In this document: one piece after another, positions 44,837-55,500 of the stretch
How positions within the stretch are numbered: the first letter of the stretch is position 1
Layout of the letters: each line of letters begins with the position of its first letter
NCBI GenBank assembly: GCA_025991245.1
Contig: BQMJ01000038.1
Location: 1-64,000, forward strand
Direction: 5' to 3'
Length of the DNA stretch: 64,000 bases
Origin: Galdieria partita
Taxonomy: Eukaryota > Rhodophyta > Bangiophyceae > Galdieriales > Galdieriaceae
Notes under the pieces: generated by a model
The model's input: only the letters and a program-made list of their open reading frames with translations
Told to the model about the DNA's origin: nothing
Database searches by the model: none
Translations under genes and position numbers: made by a program

Positions 44837-46714
44837 TTACTCATTTTTTGCAGATTGAAAATGTATCTTAGAGCGATGACTTCCACCTCTCGACTTATAC
44901 TCTTCTTGTAAACCACTAGGATCACTACTTCCGACAAATGACATTACATTTGGTCTCGAAACGGATAAGGAATTTGAATCCTTCTTGGAACCAGCACGTT
45001 TTGCTTCAGTCAAAAATGCTTCTAAACCTAAAGGATCGGCTTCTTGAGAAGCCATTTTCCCACTAGCCTGAATACTAGTAAATTCATCGTGTTCAAATTC
45101 TACAGGTTTTGTTCGTTCCTTCCTTGAAAGAGCATCTTGAGACTCGGCAGAATGAAATCCAATATCTGGACGAAATCCATGGCTGGAAGTTACATTCTTA
45201 TCAAGTTCATCGGTAGAAGAAGAATCCGCTGCAGTCCTGCTTGGACGAATAAGAGAAGCACCACTTCCACCAGAGAATAATGGTTTATCATAAACATTGT
45301 ATGAATCTTCAGCACCAAAGCCTCTATCCAACCCAGAGGATTGGTTGAAAAGTCTTTGGTCATATTGCACTTCTCCACGAACGTTACTTACAATAGGCTG
45401 ATTAAGCGCAATCCTTTCTGAAATATCGCGGTCTTGATCTCTAGCCAGTTTGCTCCGCTTGCCACTTCTCCCATGTTCCTCCTCCTTTTCCCAAAGTCTC
45501 AACTGTCTCTGGCGTTCTCTTCGACGTTCTTCCCGAATCTGTTGACGCATTTTGTATTGTCTTTGTTCTTCTTTGGTCAATTTACCAGGAACCCTTCCGT
45601 CGAGGAACTCTTCATGATCATCAACTTCGTTACTCAAGGTTGGAGAAGAGTGTGAAGGATCCCTTTCAGATTCTTCCGCAGGTAAAGGTGACGTTGCTGA
45701 AGAAATAATGTCTCTTCTATGTTCCTCTGTATATGAGCCAACTCGTTCGTTACGAGCTTTAGTAGCCAATTCTCTCAATTCCATTTCTCTTTTCTCCTTC
45801 TCCTTTTCTGCAAGTTTCTTCTGTAACTGAGCACGTTTTTCCACTTCCTCTCTTGCATTTCTTTCGGCTATATACAGAGACTCTGTAAATTTGGCAAATT
45901 TATCGTTAATACGGACATCCTGGAGACCTCTTCCATCCGCAGCAACTCGTTTGTCAAGAGGAATAGTATATCCCTTGTTGTTCTTCCAGTTAGAAATACA
46001 AGGTGGTATCTTCCAGTTGGCAGCTTCTTCGGGATCCAGTTTTCTAGGAGGCGAATGAAGAATGGGTACTGGAGGACTTGGTGGTGCAGCTGGAGTCTTT
46101 TTATGTTGAAATCTGGGTGGTTCTAAAGGATCCACAGGAGCTTCCACTAGTTTAATAATTCGTTGTTTGGCGCCACTATTATAACCTTCGTCCGAATTGG
46201 CAGGAGTGTAACGAATAAAGGTTGGTCTACCACTCTCACGTTCTCCCTCAAAGCTCTTTGGCTTGGACGCGTTGATTTTGGCCTGTACAATCTTCTCAAG
46301 AGCCTGTTGGGTTCTTTGTGTAGTTTCTAGTACTTGTTCTTCGTCGGGTTTCTGGACTTGAGATTCAACTCTTGGTCTCTCTCTTAAACTTTCATAACTG
46401 GTATGAACCACCTTGGTCTTGTTTTCTCCTTGCTTTACTACCGCGTCATAATCAACGTCTCCCTTAGCATCTACAGTAGGAACCAAGGTTCTATGGGAAA
46501 CACTAGATTTGTACTTGTGTTTAAGTCCCATGTTTGCCGGATACTGAAACACATGAATTTCGGGAAAAGCACCCCCATCTTGAAAGTCTTCTTCAGAACG
46601 TGGAACAAAACGGCTCTCAGTCCTATGAGGATATTCTGGAATGAGTGTTTCTTTGTTTCTTTTCTCAGAAGTTTGGTGTAGCTCTTGTGCACTTGAAAGT
46701 AACAACGAAGTCAT
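44837..46714 (-). CDS. SNW1: SNW/SKIP-domain spliceosome protein
   Basis: Single exon, 625 aa, from the ATG at 46714. The SNW features are the N-terminal RFVPRSEEDFQDGGAFPEIHVFQYPANMG, the KQGENKTKVVHTSYESLRERP stretch (yeast Prp45 and human SKIP have a 'S.....R' block here) and the hallmark PPCISNWKNNKGYTIPLDKRVAADGRGLQDVRINDKFAKFTESLYIAERNAREEVEKRA; animal proteins have an S-N-W-K-N sequence at this spot. A charged coiled region (EKEKREMELRELATKARNER, KEEQRQYKMRQQIREERRRERQRQLRLWE) and GLDRGFGAEDSYNVYDKPLF follow, as usual. It acts in the activated spliceosome and in transcription co-regulation. Divergent from COG7 with 43 bp between starts. Confidence 0.94.
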   Translation of the reverse strand: MTSLLLSSAQELHQTSEKRNKETLIPEYPHRTESRFVPRSEEDFQDGGAFPEIHVFQYPANMGLKHKYKSSVSHRTLVPTVDAKGDVDYDAVVKQGENKTKVVHTSYESLRERPRVESQVQKPDEEQVLETTQRTQQALEKIVQAKINASKPKSFEGERESGRPTFIRYTPANSDEGYNSGAKQRIIKLVEAPVDPLEPPRFQHKKTPAAPPSPPVPILHSPPRKLDPEEAANWKIPPCISNWKNNKGYTIPLDKRVAADGRGLQDVRINDKFAKFTESLYIAERNAREEVEKRAQLQKKLAEKEKEKREMELRELATKARNERVGSYTEEHRRDIISSATSPLPAEESERDPSHSSPTLSNEVDDHEEFLDGRVPGKLTKEEQRQYKMRQQIREERRRERQRQLRLWEKEEEHGRSGKRSKLARDQDRDISERIALNQPIVSNVRGEVQYDQRLFNQSSGLDRGFGAEDSYNVYDKPLFSGGSGASLIRPSRTAADSSSTDELDKNVTSSHGFRPDIGFHSAESQDALSRKERTKPVEFEHDEFTSIQASGKMASQEADPLGLEAFLTEAKRAGSKKDSNSLSVSRPNVMSFVGSSDPSGLQEEYKSRGGSHRSKIHFQSAKNE

Positions 46715-46757
46715 TCGGATAAGGCTACTCAATAATTCATACAACAATTAGCCAATT

Positions 46758-49539
46758 ATGAACTCAACTGAATTGGAGCAACTCCTCGGTGAAAACTATG
46801 AACCCGTCTCATTTATCAACCATGCTATAAAAAGTTGTTCATCTAGTCTTCCAGAAGACTTACAAAGTTACTGTAGCGATTTGTATTCTAAACTTCAAGT
46901 ACGTGTAATTTAGTTCAAGGATGCTAAACAAACTTGAAATTTACCAAATAGAGTATTGCACGTCAAGAGACCGAAAGAGTAAACTTGGAAGTAGAAACAT
47001 TAGAGCAAAATGTGGGCAGCTTCATCCAAAGTAGTGAACAAGTGCAAGGATTGCTCAGTACTTTACAGAAGGAGTTGAAGCGTTTACAGGAACAGATTTC
47101 TTGTTCGTCAGAAGAGGAAAAATTTCATAGTTTACAAAAGCTAATTCAGCTAGACAGAATATTAAGCAGATTAGAAGAAACCTTGAGCCTCTTACGTCAC
47201 GCAAAAGAAGTACAAGACATTTCGGATCGTTTGGACTCTTGGAGAAAGACTGTAGATTGGGAAGCACTAGGAAGTGCAATACGCTTACTAAGATCAAGTT
47301 TGGGGCATTTAAAAGATGTGCCACAGTATAATGAGTTCAAAGATCATCTACAAGTCATGACAAACCGTTTTCAAGAACTGATTCGGCCTCAACTTTACGA
47401 ATATTTGTTAAACAAAGACTCGATCTCTCTTCGGAATATTTGGGAATGTTGTGAGGAAACTGATCAGAAAGATATTTTTATAGATGTGTGGGTTTCAGAA
47501 AGATCCGCGTTTGTTCAAAAATTGTGGTATAACTGTTGGAAGAACACACTTCCAGTTTTTACTACACAATCGGAAGAAAACTTGTCGGGTCATCCGCAAA
47601 GTAGGCTAAGCCTTTATTTTTTAATCGCTTTCTTACTGTTGTTCTGACAATGCGTATAGTTTGTTTAGATGCGCATGTTCCTGAGTCATTAGACATTCTC
47701 AAGTCCTTTTATGAACAAGTTATTTCAGATATTTCTCAACAAATATCAATAATCTCTCCTTTAATATCTCAACCAGTAGGTAACTTGATAGCTGCAAGTA
47801 TCACAATGGCATTTTCGTCTTTGAATCCTCCTTTGGCAGACTCATATCGGGTAAAGCAAGATTGGGAGATGAACTGGTTAGAAAACTGGTCTTTTGTGTT
47901 GGAATTCTATCACAACATCATGAAAGAATGTCTTTTCTTTACTCAAAAAATAATATCTTTGGCATATTTTCACCACGGTACTTCTTTTGATATTCAAGTT
48001 GCTATTTCTGTAGTTATGGATCCTGCTATAAAATATGTAAGAGAATTTAGGTCTTTAATGGATTCCGTTTGGAGTGCTTGGTGTCGAGCCTTCCTTCAAA
48101 AGCAAGATGTTGATGACTTGAATCAGGTAGACGCAAGACAAGATGCTTGCTCCCGTATTTCTTCACTGTCTCGACTTGTGGATCGTCTTAGCGATTTTGC
48201 GGTGATGAATTCGTTTATAGATGTATGTCGTCAGTCTGTTCTTGGAAGTCAGTTGTCTAGTCTTTCTATACTATATTTAAGGTTTGGACGAATAGTTGGT
48301 GATTATATTCTGGAAAAAGTAAGCACATAAGCTTTGTTGAATTTTTGGAGTTTTTATTTTCGTGTTGATATTGAGTTAGTTGTCTATGCAAAAGAGTGCT
48401 TGTGTTGATTCCACTGTAAATATCGAACATAACTGGATACCCATCAGACATATATTTCGATTGACAGTTTCAGTCAGCAGACTTCAAAGCAATTGCTGGA
48501 GACATTCTTCCGAAGGTCTCATCTCATGTCTAGACATAGTACAGCCTATTTTGGATCGCTATGGATCTTTATCGGATTCGAGTAATGAACAGAGTCTACT
48601 CGACACTCTAGTTCACGATTTCGTTGAAACAAAGTCGATAGACCTGCATGAATTTGTTACCATTTGGCTGACGATAACAGACAAACAATCCTTGGATTGC
48701 ATCGAGTTTGATTCTGTCAAAGGACCGTTGGGCTCTCATATTGATGGTTTTGCAAATGATCCATTTGAAGATACTATATTATCTTTACGTCAGGTAAGGA
48801 AGAGTATTCGTGGTCGCATTCTTAAACTTATTTACTTTAGACTTTGTTGGAGTTGATATTCTACAGGATTGAATCAAATTTGAATAAACTATCTGATGGA
48901 GTCATAGGGGGTGAAGAACGAAGAATCTCCCAAGATGAAATGGATATAGTTTCCTCGTCTGGTTCATTCAGCTGGTCACCCCAGACATGTATCATTCAAG
49001 CTGGTGAATATCTTCTTACAATACCTCAAATGTTGGAGACTTTGGCTCCTGAAGAGACTTTGGAATTGGCTCTCTGTTTACCAAGAAGCTTTGAGAAGAA
49101 TGAAGTTATCTGCATCATGAACAATGGACCTGAATGTCAAGGGCTTGATAGAAGTGAATTTGTGAGACAGTGGATTTTCGTTATTGGTTATTGGACTATG
49201 AGCTTGTTGGTTGAAAGAATTATTACGGATACGAAGTCGAATTTGACGGAATATGAATGTAAACAATTAAGTATTGATGTCGAATACTTGACAAACATCA
49301 TAAGTGCGTTGGGGATTCCAGTTATCAAACAACTTCACATCATCTATGAATTACTTTCTTCGGAAAGCCAACATAGTTATTTGGAAGTTGATAATCGACA
49401 TGAAACGGACAGTGCTTTTTCTATACAAGATGAATTTCGTTTGGGTCGTCCCCTTCTCAGAAGGTTGTCAAGTATTGACGAGATAAGACAAGCTCTGACG
49501 TCGAAAAAGTCATCACATCATGTAATTTCTCCTTCATAA
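46758..49539 (+). CDS. COG7: COG complex subunit 7
   Basis: Five exons (46758-46898, 46952-47600, 47660-48318, 48380-48793, 48841-49539), introns 47-61 bp, total 853 aa. COG7 features are an N-terminal F-x-x-x-x-x-I-N-x-A block (YEPVSFINHAIKSC), a long heptad-rich helical rod (LEVETLEQNVGSFIQSSEQVQGLLSTLQKELKRLQEQI; SRLEETLSLLRHAKEVQDISDRLDSWRKTVDW) and the C-terminal region with IIQAGEYLLTIPQMLETLAPEETLELAL, close to the COG7 'I.QIGQYLMTLPQHLEP' element. The COG tether guides retrograde traffic within the Golgi. It is longer than human COG7 (770 aa), mainly in the middle. Confidence 0.85.
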
Positions 49540-49784
49540 AGAAGCAAGTTTCTTCGGATGAAGGACATTAGTATTGTTGTATATTTGGTTATGGAAACCA
49601 ATAATGTCTTGTTGTACTGCCTTAAGAACTTGGTATTCGTGATAAGACAAGGTAATAGTAAGTGTCTCGTGATAAAGCCACCTATTCAACAACTTTCATC
49701 CTTCATAAAAGACGATCATTTCAGATCATTGGAATTCCTCACATTGATGGAGAGAGTCCTTTGAATTCTCTTCGGTCCTGAAGT

Positions 49785-50485
49785 ATGGCTTACAAGTTTA
49801 GGACCGATGTTATGAGGATGATGGAAAAAGGAATCTTCCGAAAAGCCAAATGGTGAGACTTTATTTAGATTCTGTAGGCATTATTAGGAAATAAACAACT
49901 GCAAAAGGTATGAAGTTGTAAAGAGGCATCCTCCTTTAGCCTCTCCGGGTAATCGTGGTAAACCTCCTCGTATTGTCCTTGAAGAAGACACTTTGTATGA
50001 CGAACTCTATCAAAAAATTCCTCAGTTGCGGTATACTCCGCTTAACATTGGTGACTCACTTTACGGGAACAGGTTTGTTGACTTTCCATAGTACGGACAT
50101 TGTAACAAAACTCAACGTTGCTCGCAGAAACGTATGTGATAAGTTCGTTTATTTTCAAAAAATGTACATGGATAGTAAAGGGTTGAGTAAAGAGGAGGCT
50201 TTCTACACAGTTCAAAAGGAACTTGACGGAGAACTAAGAGAAGCAGTTCGCCAATCATCCTCCTTGTACTGGAACGGAACCTTGGGACAATCGGAGGACG
50301 CTACGGAACTCATTCAGGAGACTTCCTATAAGTATATGAAAATGGAAGAAAGCTTAGCGAAACTTTTTGCAAAAAAGTATTCCCTTGCGTCGAAACAAGG
50401 AGAACGTGAAATATCAGCAACTGTAGAAGAACACGCAGAAACACTGGAACAACAAAATAATGACAGTAAAAAAGATGTTGAATAA
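49785..50485 (+). CDS. MRPS23: Mitochondrial small-subunit ribosomal protein mS23
   Basis: Exons 49785-49852, 49908-50072 and 50128-50485 (introns 55 bp each) give 196 aa. Features match mS23: the N-terminal RTDVMRMMEKGIFRKAKWYEVVKRHPPLASPGNRGKPPRIVLEEDTLYDELYQKIP and, after the second intron, CDKFVYFQKMYMDSKGLSKEEAFYTVQKEL, equivalent to the 'RFV..Q..LM..G.s.eeAy..a.ke' element. The C-terminus is a charged helical tail. It is a component of the mitochondrial ribosome small subunit. The stop lies 21 bp from the stop of the convergent kinase gene. Confidence 0.8.
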
Positions 50486-50506
50486 CAGTCGATATCCAGA
50501 AGTTAA

Positions 50507-52064
50507 CTAAGATTGTCTAGCTTGTATCTTCAAATTTTCCAGTGCAGTTCTAGTCATATTGGAACTTTCATGTTCTTGCCCTCTTACTTCCTTCGTAAAG
50601 ACTCTGTCTGTCATGTTCTCTTCCTCGGAAATTGGCACTGCTCCATTATTATATACATTATCGACATCGATATCTTTTCTGTTTTCTCTTCTATTAAAGC
50701 TATCGTCAAGCCACTCATTCTTCAACGCATCATGAGCTTTGATTCGCTTGGCAGGATCGACTTCTAGCATGGGTAAAAGAAATTCAGCAATATGAAACGC
50801 TTCTTCCTTTTCAAAATGATACTTTTCAACAAGCACATCTTGTAAAGGCCACATATGAAGTCGCTTAATATGCAAAAGTTCTCCCTTCCTATTGAAGTAT
50901 CTCTCCGTATATTTTCCTTTTCGCAACATGTGCTTTGGAATGGGACCCACAAGTTCCATAATCAACGCTAAATGGTCTAAGAGACCGTATTAGTGTCCAA
51001 AACATACCAACTTTAAATATGTTACCTTCATCTCTATTGTAGCGCTTCCCTGATTGAGGATCAAACAGGTAATCTCCTGTAATCAACTCAAAGATGACAC
51101 AAGCAGCACTCCAGATATCAGCGGAAGTATCATAGCCATAACCAAGAAGAACTTCCGGACTTCGATATTGTCTAGTTTGAATATCCTCACTAAAGTGTTT
51201 CTCTAACCAGCAAGCATTACCAAAATCTGCCAGTTTCACGCATCCATATTGGAATATTTCATCTCTATCGGAAGACTTCGATCTTTCAGAAGAATTACTA
51301 CCTGTCCTTTTCCCTGTAACGTTCAATGCAATTTCTTGTCTTGCCTTACGAATACGCATCTTTTGTTTGTGCTTATATCTTTTCTTTTGATTCCTAGATA
51401 AGGGTTCCAGTTCCGATGCAGAAGACTTCAAAGAAGCTATTCTTTCTCTTTCCTTTAAAACTAAAGCAACGGCTTTTTCTCGAAGGTTTCGGTATTTTTC
51501 TTGTGGAGGAACAAACAGAACATTTTCCGGTTTTACGTCCGTATGAATGATGCCGCATTTATCGTGGATATATGCCAAGGCCTGCAATAGTTGGCGAGAA
51601 AGCTTCTTCACCAAAGGCAGTGGAGCTCCCTTGTGTTCATATCTTCTGATAAGCGATAACAAACTGCGGTCTAGCACTTCGAAAGCTAAACAAACATGCC
51701 TGCCGTTTGGACCTTCAACTTCAAAATGATCCAGGAGGTGAAGGACTGGCTGTTCTTGGTTAGGGTCTCTCTCAGAAATTCGAGACAACAATTTTATCTC
51801 ATCTTTGGCTGCGGCTGTATAGTGACTTTCACTTTTTTGTATCTTCACAGCTGCTATAATTTCCTTTCGTTGGTCGTAACACAACCAAACCGTTGAGAAA
51901 TGTCCCCAGCCCAACTGTTTCACAACGACGTAACGTTGACGACCAAGCAAGTCTCCTATTTGCACTGGATGATAACCACCTCTTCGATAATCTTCTGGGT
52001 CTTCATATTCAGACAATTCACTACTGCTTTCTTCTGAAACAATGTCCTCACTTTGACTGCTCAT
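50507..52064 (-). CDS. SRPK: SR-protein-specific kinase (SRPK)
   Basis: Exons 51026-52064 and 50507-50976 with a 49-bp phase-1 intron give 502 aa. After an acidic Ser-rich N-terminus comes YRRGGYHPVQIGDLLGRQRYVVVKQLGWGHFSTVWLC, which is characteristic of SRPKs, then AVKIQKS (lysine), IIHTDVKPENVL (catalytic loop HTD with the SRPK-specific T), a charged spacer of about 75 residues in the kinase domain as in SRPKs, VKLADFGNACW (DFG), TRQYRSPEVLLGYGYDTSADIWSAACVIFELITGDYLF and, across the intron, DHLALIMELVGPIP. The family phosphorylates RS domains of splicing factors. Start 56 bp from the divergent NudC gene. Confidence 0.94.
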
Positions 52065-52120
52065 CGTAAAATAGTCAACGACTCCATTTTTCGCTAAACA
52101 GCATTATCGATTTTTGGTAT

Positions 52121-52707
52121 ATGGCGAAACCAGGTAAGAAGATTTCTTGGGTGAATATGTTACAAGACTCATGGCAGTGGAGTTAGCCCCGAACTCAGGA
52201 AATGGAGGAAGAACAGAATTATATACGTGGACTCAGACGCTTCAGGATGTCACTGTTGTAGTTCCAGTGCCACAAGGAAACACTTCAAAGACTATCGTTT
52301 GCATTGTAGAACAGAAGCGTTTGAAGATAAAAGTACAATTCCCTGAGGAAAAGGTCCTCGTAGATGATGAATTATTTGCCACGGTGTATGCCGAAGAAAG
52401 TTTCTGGCAGTTGGATTCGAAAGAATCAGTTGTAACCATATATTTAGACAAGGTTAACAAGATGGAATGGTGGCCCAAGGTCACTCAATCTGAACCTGAG
52501 ATTGATACATCAAAGATAGAACCAGAAAATTCCAAGTTGAGTGATCTTGACCCGGAAACGAGAAGTATGGTCGAAAAGATGATGTTTGATCAACGGCAGA
52601 AGGCTTCTGGATTACCAACTAGTGATGAACTCAAAAAGAAAGAGCTTTTGGCAAAATTTATGGAGCAACATCCAGAAATGGATTTTTCCCAAGCAAAATT
52701 CTCATAA
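52121..52707 (+). CDS. NUDC: NudC-family co-chaperone
   Basis: Exons 52121-52133 (only 13 bp) and 52187-52707 with a 53-bp phase-1 intron give 177 aa. The CS domain reads YTWTQTLQDVTVVVPVPQGNTSKTIVCIVEQKRLKIKVQFPEEKVLVDDELFATVYAEESFWQLDSKESVVTIYLDKVNKMEWWPKV, matching the NudC 'W.Qtl.ev.v.vPv...........i....l.v.l.....l..G.L...v...es.W.l....v.i.leK.n...WW..v' pattern. The end (MVEKMMFDQRQKASGLPTSDELKKKELLAKFMEQHPEMDFSQAKF) matches the NudC C-terminal motif. NudC proteins assist Hsp90 and dynein-related folding. It lacks the long N-terminal coiled coil of animal NudC, so it is the short type. Confidence 0.92.
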
Positions 52708-52757
52708 AATAGTCGATATGTGAAAACTGTGCCTTGAAAAGTTTGCGCCACGGAAGA

Positions 52758-52771
52758 TTTTGGCGCCATTT
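52758..52771. promoter_or_regulatory. E2F-like palindromic element
   Basis: TTTTGGCGCCATTT has the E2F/DP core TTTGGCGC and a perfect GGCGCC centre in otherwise AT-rich DNA. It lies 51 bp after the NudC stop and about 170 bp before the start of the glycosyltransferase-like gene. Whether it is bound is unknown. Confidence 0.3.
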
Positions 52772-52937
52772 CCGACAAATAGGAGACAATGCTATCGCAA
52801 ATAAAGGCTCTACTACTTTTGTGCCTTAGTTTCGATATGGTTATCATTGTATGTTTTCTTTCGGTTGTAGATTTCTCATTTCTAAATAAGTTCGTTGGAA
52901 GAGCCTCTCATCTTTGTACGGAGTTGAGGAATGTCAT

Positions 52938-54834
52938 ATGATGTTTTGTTTCAATCGTCATTTCAATTCAGTTATGAATGTTGATGCTCCAGGTAGATTG
53001 AGTTTTTATGGCAATCCAAGTTTGGAAGACTACATAGGCTCCAGAAGACTCTTCTTGTTTGAATTGTTGCAAATGCCTCAAGACAAATATTTTCATTGTC
53101 ACACAAGCTATCCTGTTTGGATTCTTTACAGCAGGGAAATTATCAAAAGTAAAACATACGTCTCTAAGATTTTCAGACCGAGAAAGATTGATAAAATGGT
53201 TCGACTCAATATTCAAGGAATGTTGGAGCTTCGTTATTTCCCGGAGCAAAGGGGATTCTATTGCATGTATGTCAACATCTCGATAAATTCTGGAAGTCTA
53301 CATTTGCAATGGATGACAGAGAGAGGTCAAAACACGGAACACTTGGAATCTTCTAAACGAAGAGTTTTACTGCAGCGAATCTATAAGAAGTCTCAAAATG
53401 ACCGCGTGTCAGCCTGTGTTCAGACAAGAATATCAGGTAATCGACTCCATCAACTATCCTTGTAATCTATGAAAGTTATTTTTCAGAAAAATTGAAGATA
53501 CAATTAACATGCCAAAGCAATGATTGCGTAGTTCTTATCAATTTTCATGTAAAAAGATGTTATAGAAGATCTTCCAATGCTGCAGTGAGCTCTGGAAAGA
53601 CTTCACAATTCAAAAAGATTGCTATCATAAGACCTTTTACTTGGGAGCAAATATCCAAAATGGAAGAAAGCATTTCAACCTGGGATAGTGTTGAGGGTAT
53701 GCCATGCTTCTATAATCAACGGAACTTTGGTTAGTGCAATCATCGTTATTCGGACATTTTTTTTGAATCAGCTATTTTATACTCAGTGGACCTCGTCTTT
53801 TATGTGTCTGGTTTACATCATTATCAGCTAGAGCAACGATTGTTAAAGAAAGCAACAAGGCTACAATCAATCAATCGATGTTTTGGAAAGGTATTTGAAC
53901 TTCATCATATAGATTTATACAATCATCCAAAAATACATCAGATTCGTTTTCTTTATGCTTATATTTCCCCTATTCATGACAGACATCCTGATGGAACTTG
54001 TCTAATGTTTTATTCTTTGTTTGACTCTATCGTTGGTTTGTATTTGCAATTTGTAACTTGGCCATTGATACGTATATTTTGTAGAGTGAAGTTTCTCTTC
54101 ATTATGAGGCGTTTCTATATATGGAACCAGATGTACACGTGATCAGACCTTTCTGGCTTGATAAATTAGTCAATATCTATTTCACTAAATTGAGAAATAG
54201 CAGCTTTTGGATAGCAGGTAAAGATTTGATTGTTTCTGCTGGTTGAGTGATTATATGAAAAATTGTTTAGGGAGTATTAGTCACTGTCCAGGTAAAAGGA
54301 ATTCATTTGTTGTTATGCAAACGATGTCGAGGATTGAAATTATACAAGGGATTTTTGCTTTCCAGGATTGGCATATCAATGGTAATGCATTGTATAATCT
54401 ACAAGACGAATCATTCCTTTGGTACTTGTCCCTAGTACGACAATATTATCCACCGAAAATGGTAGGACAAATTCTTCGAAATCTGTAAAAAATATACTTA
54501 TATGTGTTATCTCTATTAGCATGTGAAATATGCCTTTGGTTGTTCAGGAGGTCATGGTGGATATGACCATTCCATTTACAATTTTCCTCTTGATCTATAC
54601 AAGGATAATATTCATTGCTTTGGGAATACTTCTGGCTCCTTTATAAAGTTTGTTCATAGTCGCATGGTGACAACTTCATTCCTGGTCAACTTTTGTCAGC
54701 ATCCTTTTTGCATAGAAAATGTAAGTTACTCATCGGTTGACCTTACAAGAAGTCGACACTTTTCATAGGTTAAGCGAAAATATCCAAACGCATTTCTCGT
54801 CCACTCTAAATTCCTCGTGAGATCACCGTGTTGA
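52938..54834 (+). CDS. Glycosyltransferase-like protein, seven exons
   Basis: Seven exons (52938-53436, 53487-53729, 53787-54031, 54085-54217, 54271-54461, 54520-54720, 54769-54834), introns 48-58 bp with fully consistent phases, give 525 aa. The later half reads like a nucleotide-sugar transferase: a DxD-like acidic motif in HYEAFLYMEPDVHVIRPFWLDKL, then FWIAGSISHC, DWHINGNALYNL and KYAFGCSGGHGGYDHSIYNFP. No signal anchor is evident at the chosen start. I do not recognise the precise CAZy family, and the glycosyltransferase reading is an inference from the motif layout. The second ATG (52941) is an equally good start. Confidence 0.6.
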
Positions 54835-54931
54835 TTTTTTGCCACGTGGAGCGATTGAGGGAACGTCCCAATAAAGGGAAGGTGCGAAGGACCGTATTTG
54901 GTGGGGACAGTTTGAGTGGTGGCGAGCACAA

Positions 54932-55444
54932 ATGGTAGACTTCAAGGAAGATCGGTTCGAAGAAAGCAGTGGTTCTGAAAAATTCTTCGTTTCTTGTTAT
55001 TTATTCGTTTGGATATCCTCCATCGTTGTCTTCGGGGGAGCTGCAGATGTCGCATCAGTGACAGGTCATTGCAATGGTTATTGTGGATTCTCTATTGCCT
55101 GCGGCGTTTTGTCATTTCTTATCAATTCTACCATTTTGATATTTTATTTGTTTCAACTGGAAAGAATACTGAAATTTCAGTATATCCCAATCATATTTTT
55201 AGTTCTTCTTTGGGCTGCAGGAACAGGTGTTGTTTCCAGTGTGCATGGTGAAAGTGTTAACACTCCAGTATCAGTGGCGTTTTCTTGGCTATCCTTGATC
55301 GGTTCTTTGACATTGTTACTTCTAGTTGTTCACAAATATTCAAAGGCAGGTATACACGTAAGACTATCTTTGAGTCCGCAAAGTCAAACCAAGTTAAACA
55401 CAACCAACGCATCCACAGCCTCCTCAACCTATCCTCAAGCCTAA
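54932..55444 (+). CDS. Four-helix membrane protein, unassigned
   Basis: Single exon, 170 aa. A short acidic N-tail (MVDFKEDRFEESSGSEK) is followed by four hydrophobic segments: FFVSCYLFVWISSIVVFGG, FSIACGVLSFLINSTILIFYLF, IPIIFLVLLWAAGTGVVSSV and VAFSWLSLIGSLTLLLLVVH, then a Ser/Thr-rich tail. The loop after helix 1 has two Cys (HCNGYCGF). Topology resembles MARVEL/NCE102-like membrane proteins, but no diagnostic motif was found. It is followed convergently by the LepA gene. Confidence 0.65.
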   Translation: MVDFKEDRFEESSGSEKFFVSCYLFVWISSIVVFGGAADVASVTGHCNGYCGFSIACGVLSFLINSTILIFYLFQLERILKFQYIPIIFLVLLWAAGTGVVSSVHGESVNTPVSVAFSWLSLIGSLTLLLLVVHKYSKAGIHVRLSLSPQSQTKLNTTNASTASSTYPQA

Positions 55445-55500
55445 TAAGGCCGTTCATGCATTTTCAAAAAGCTCCTTTTGTTGGAAGAATAAAAGTGGAT

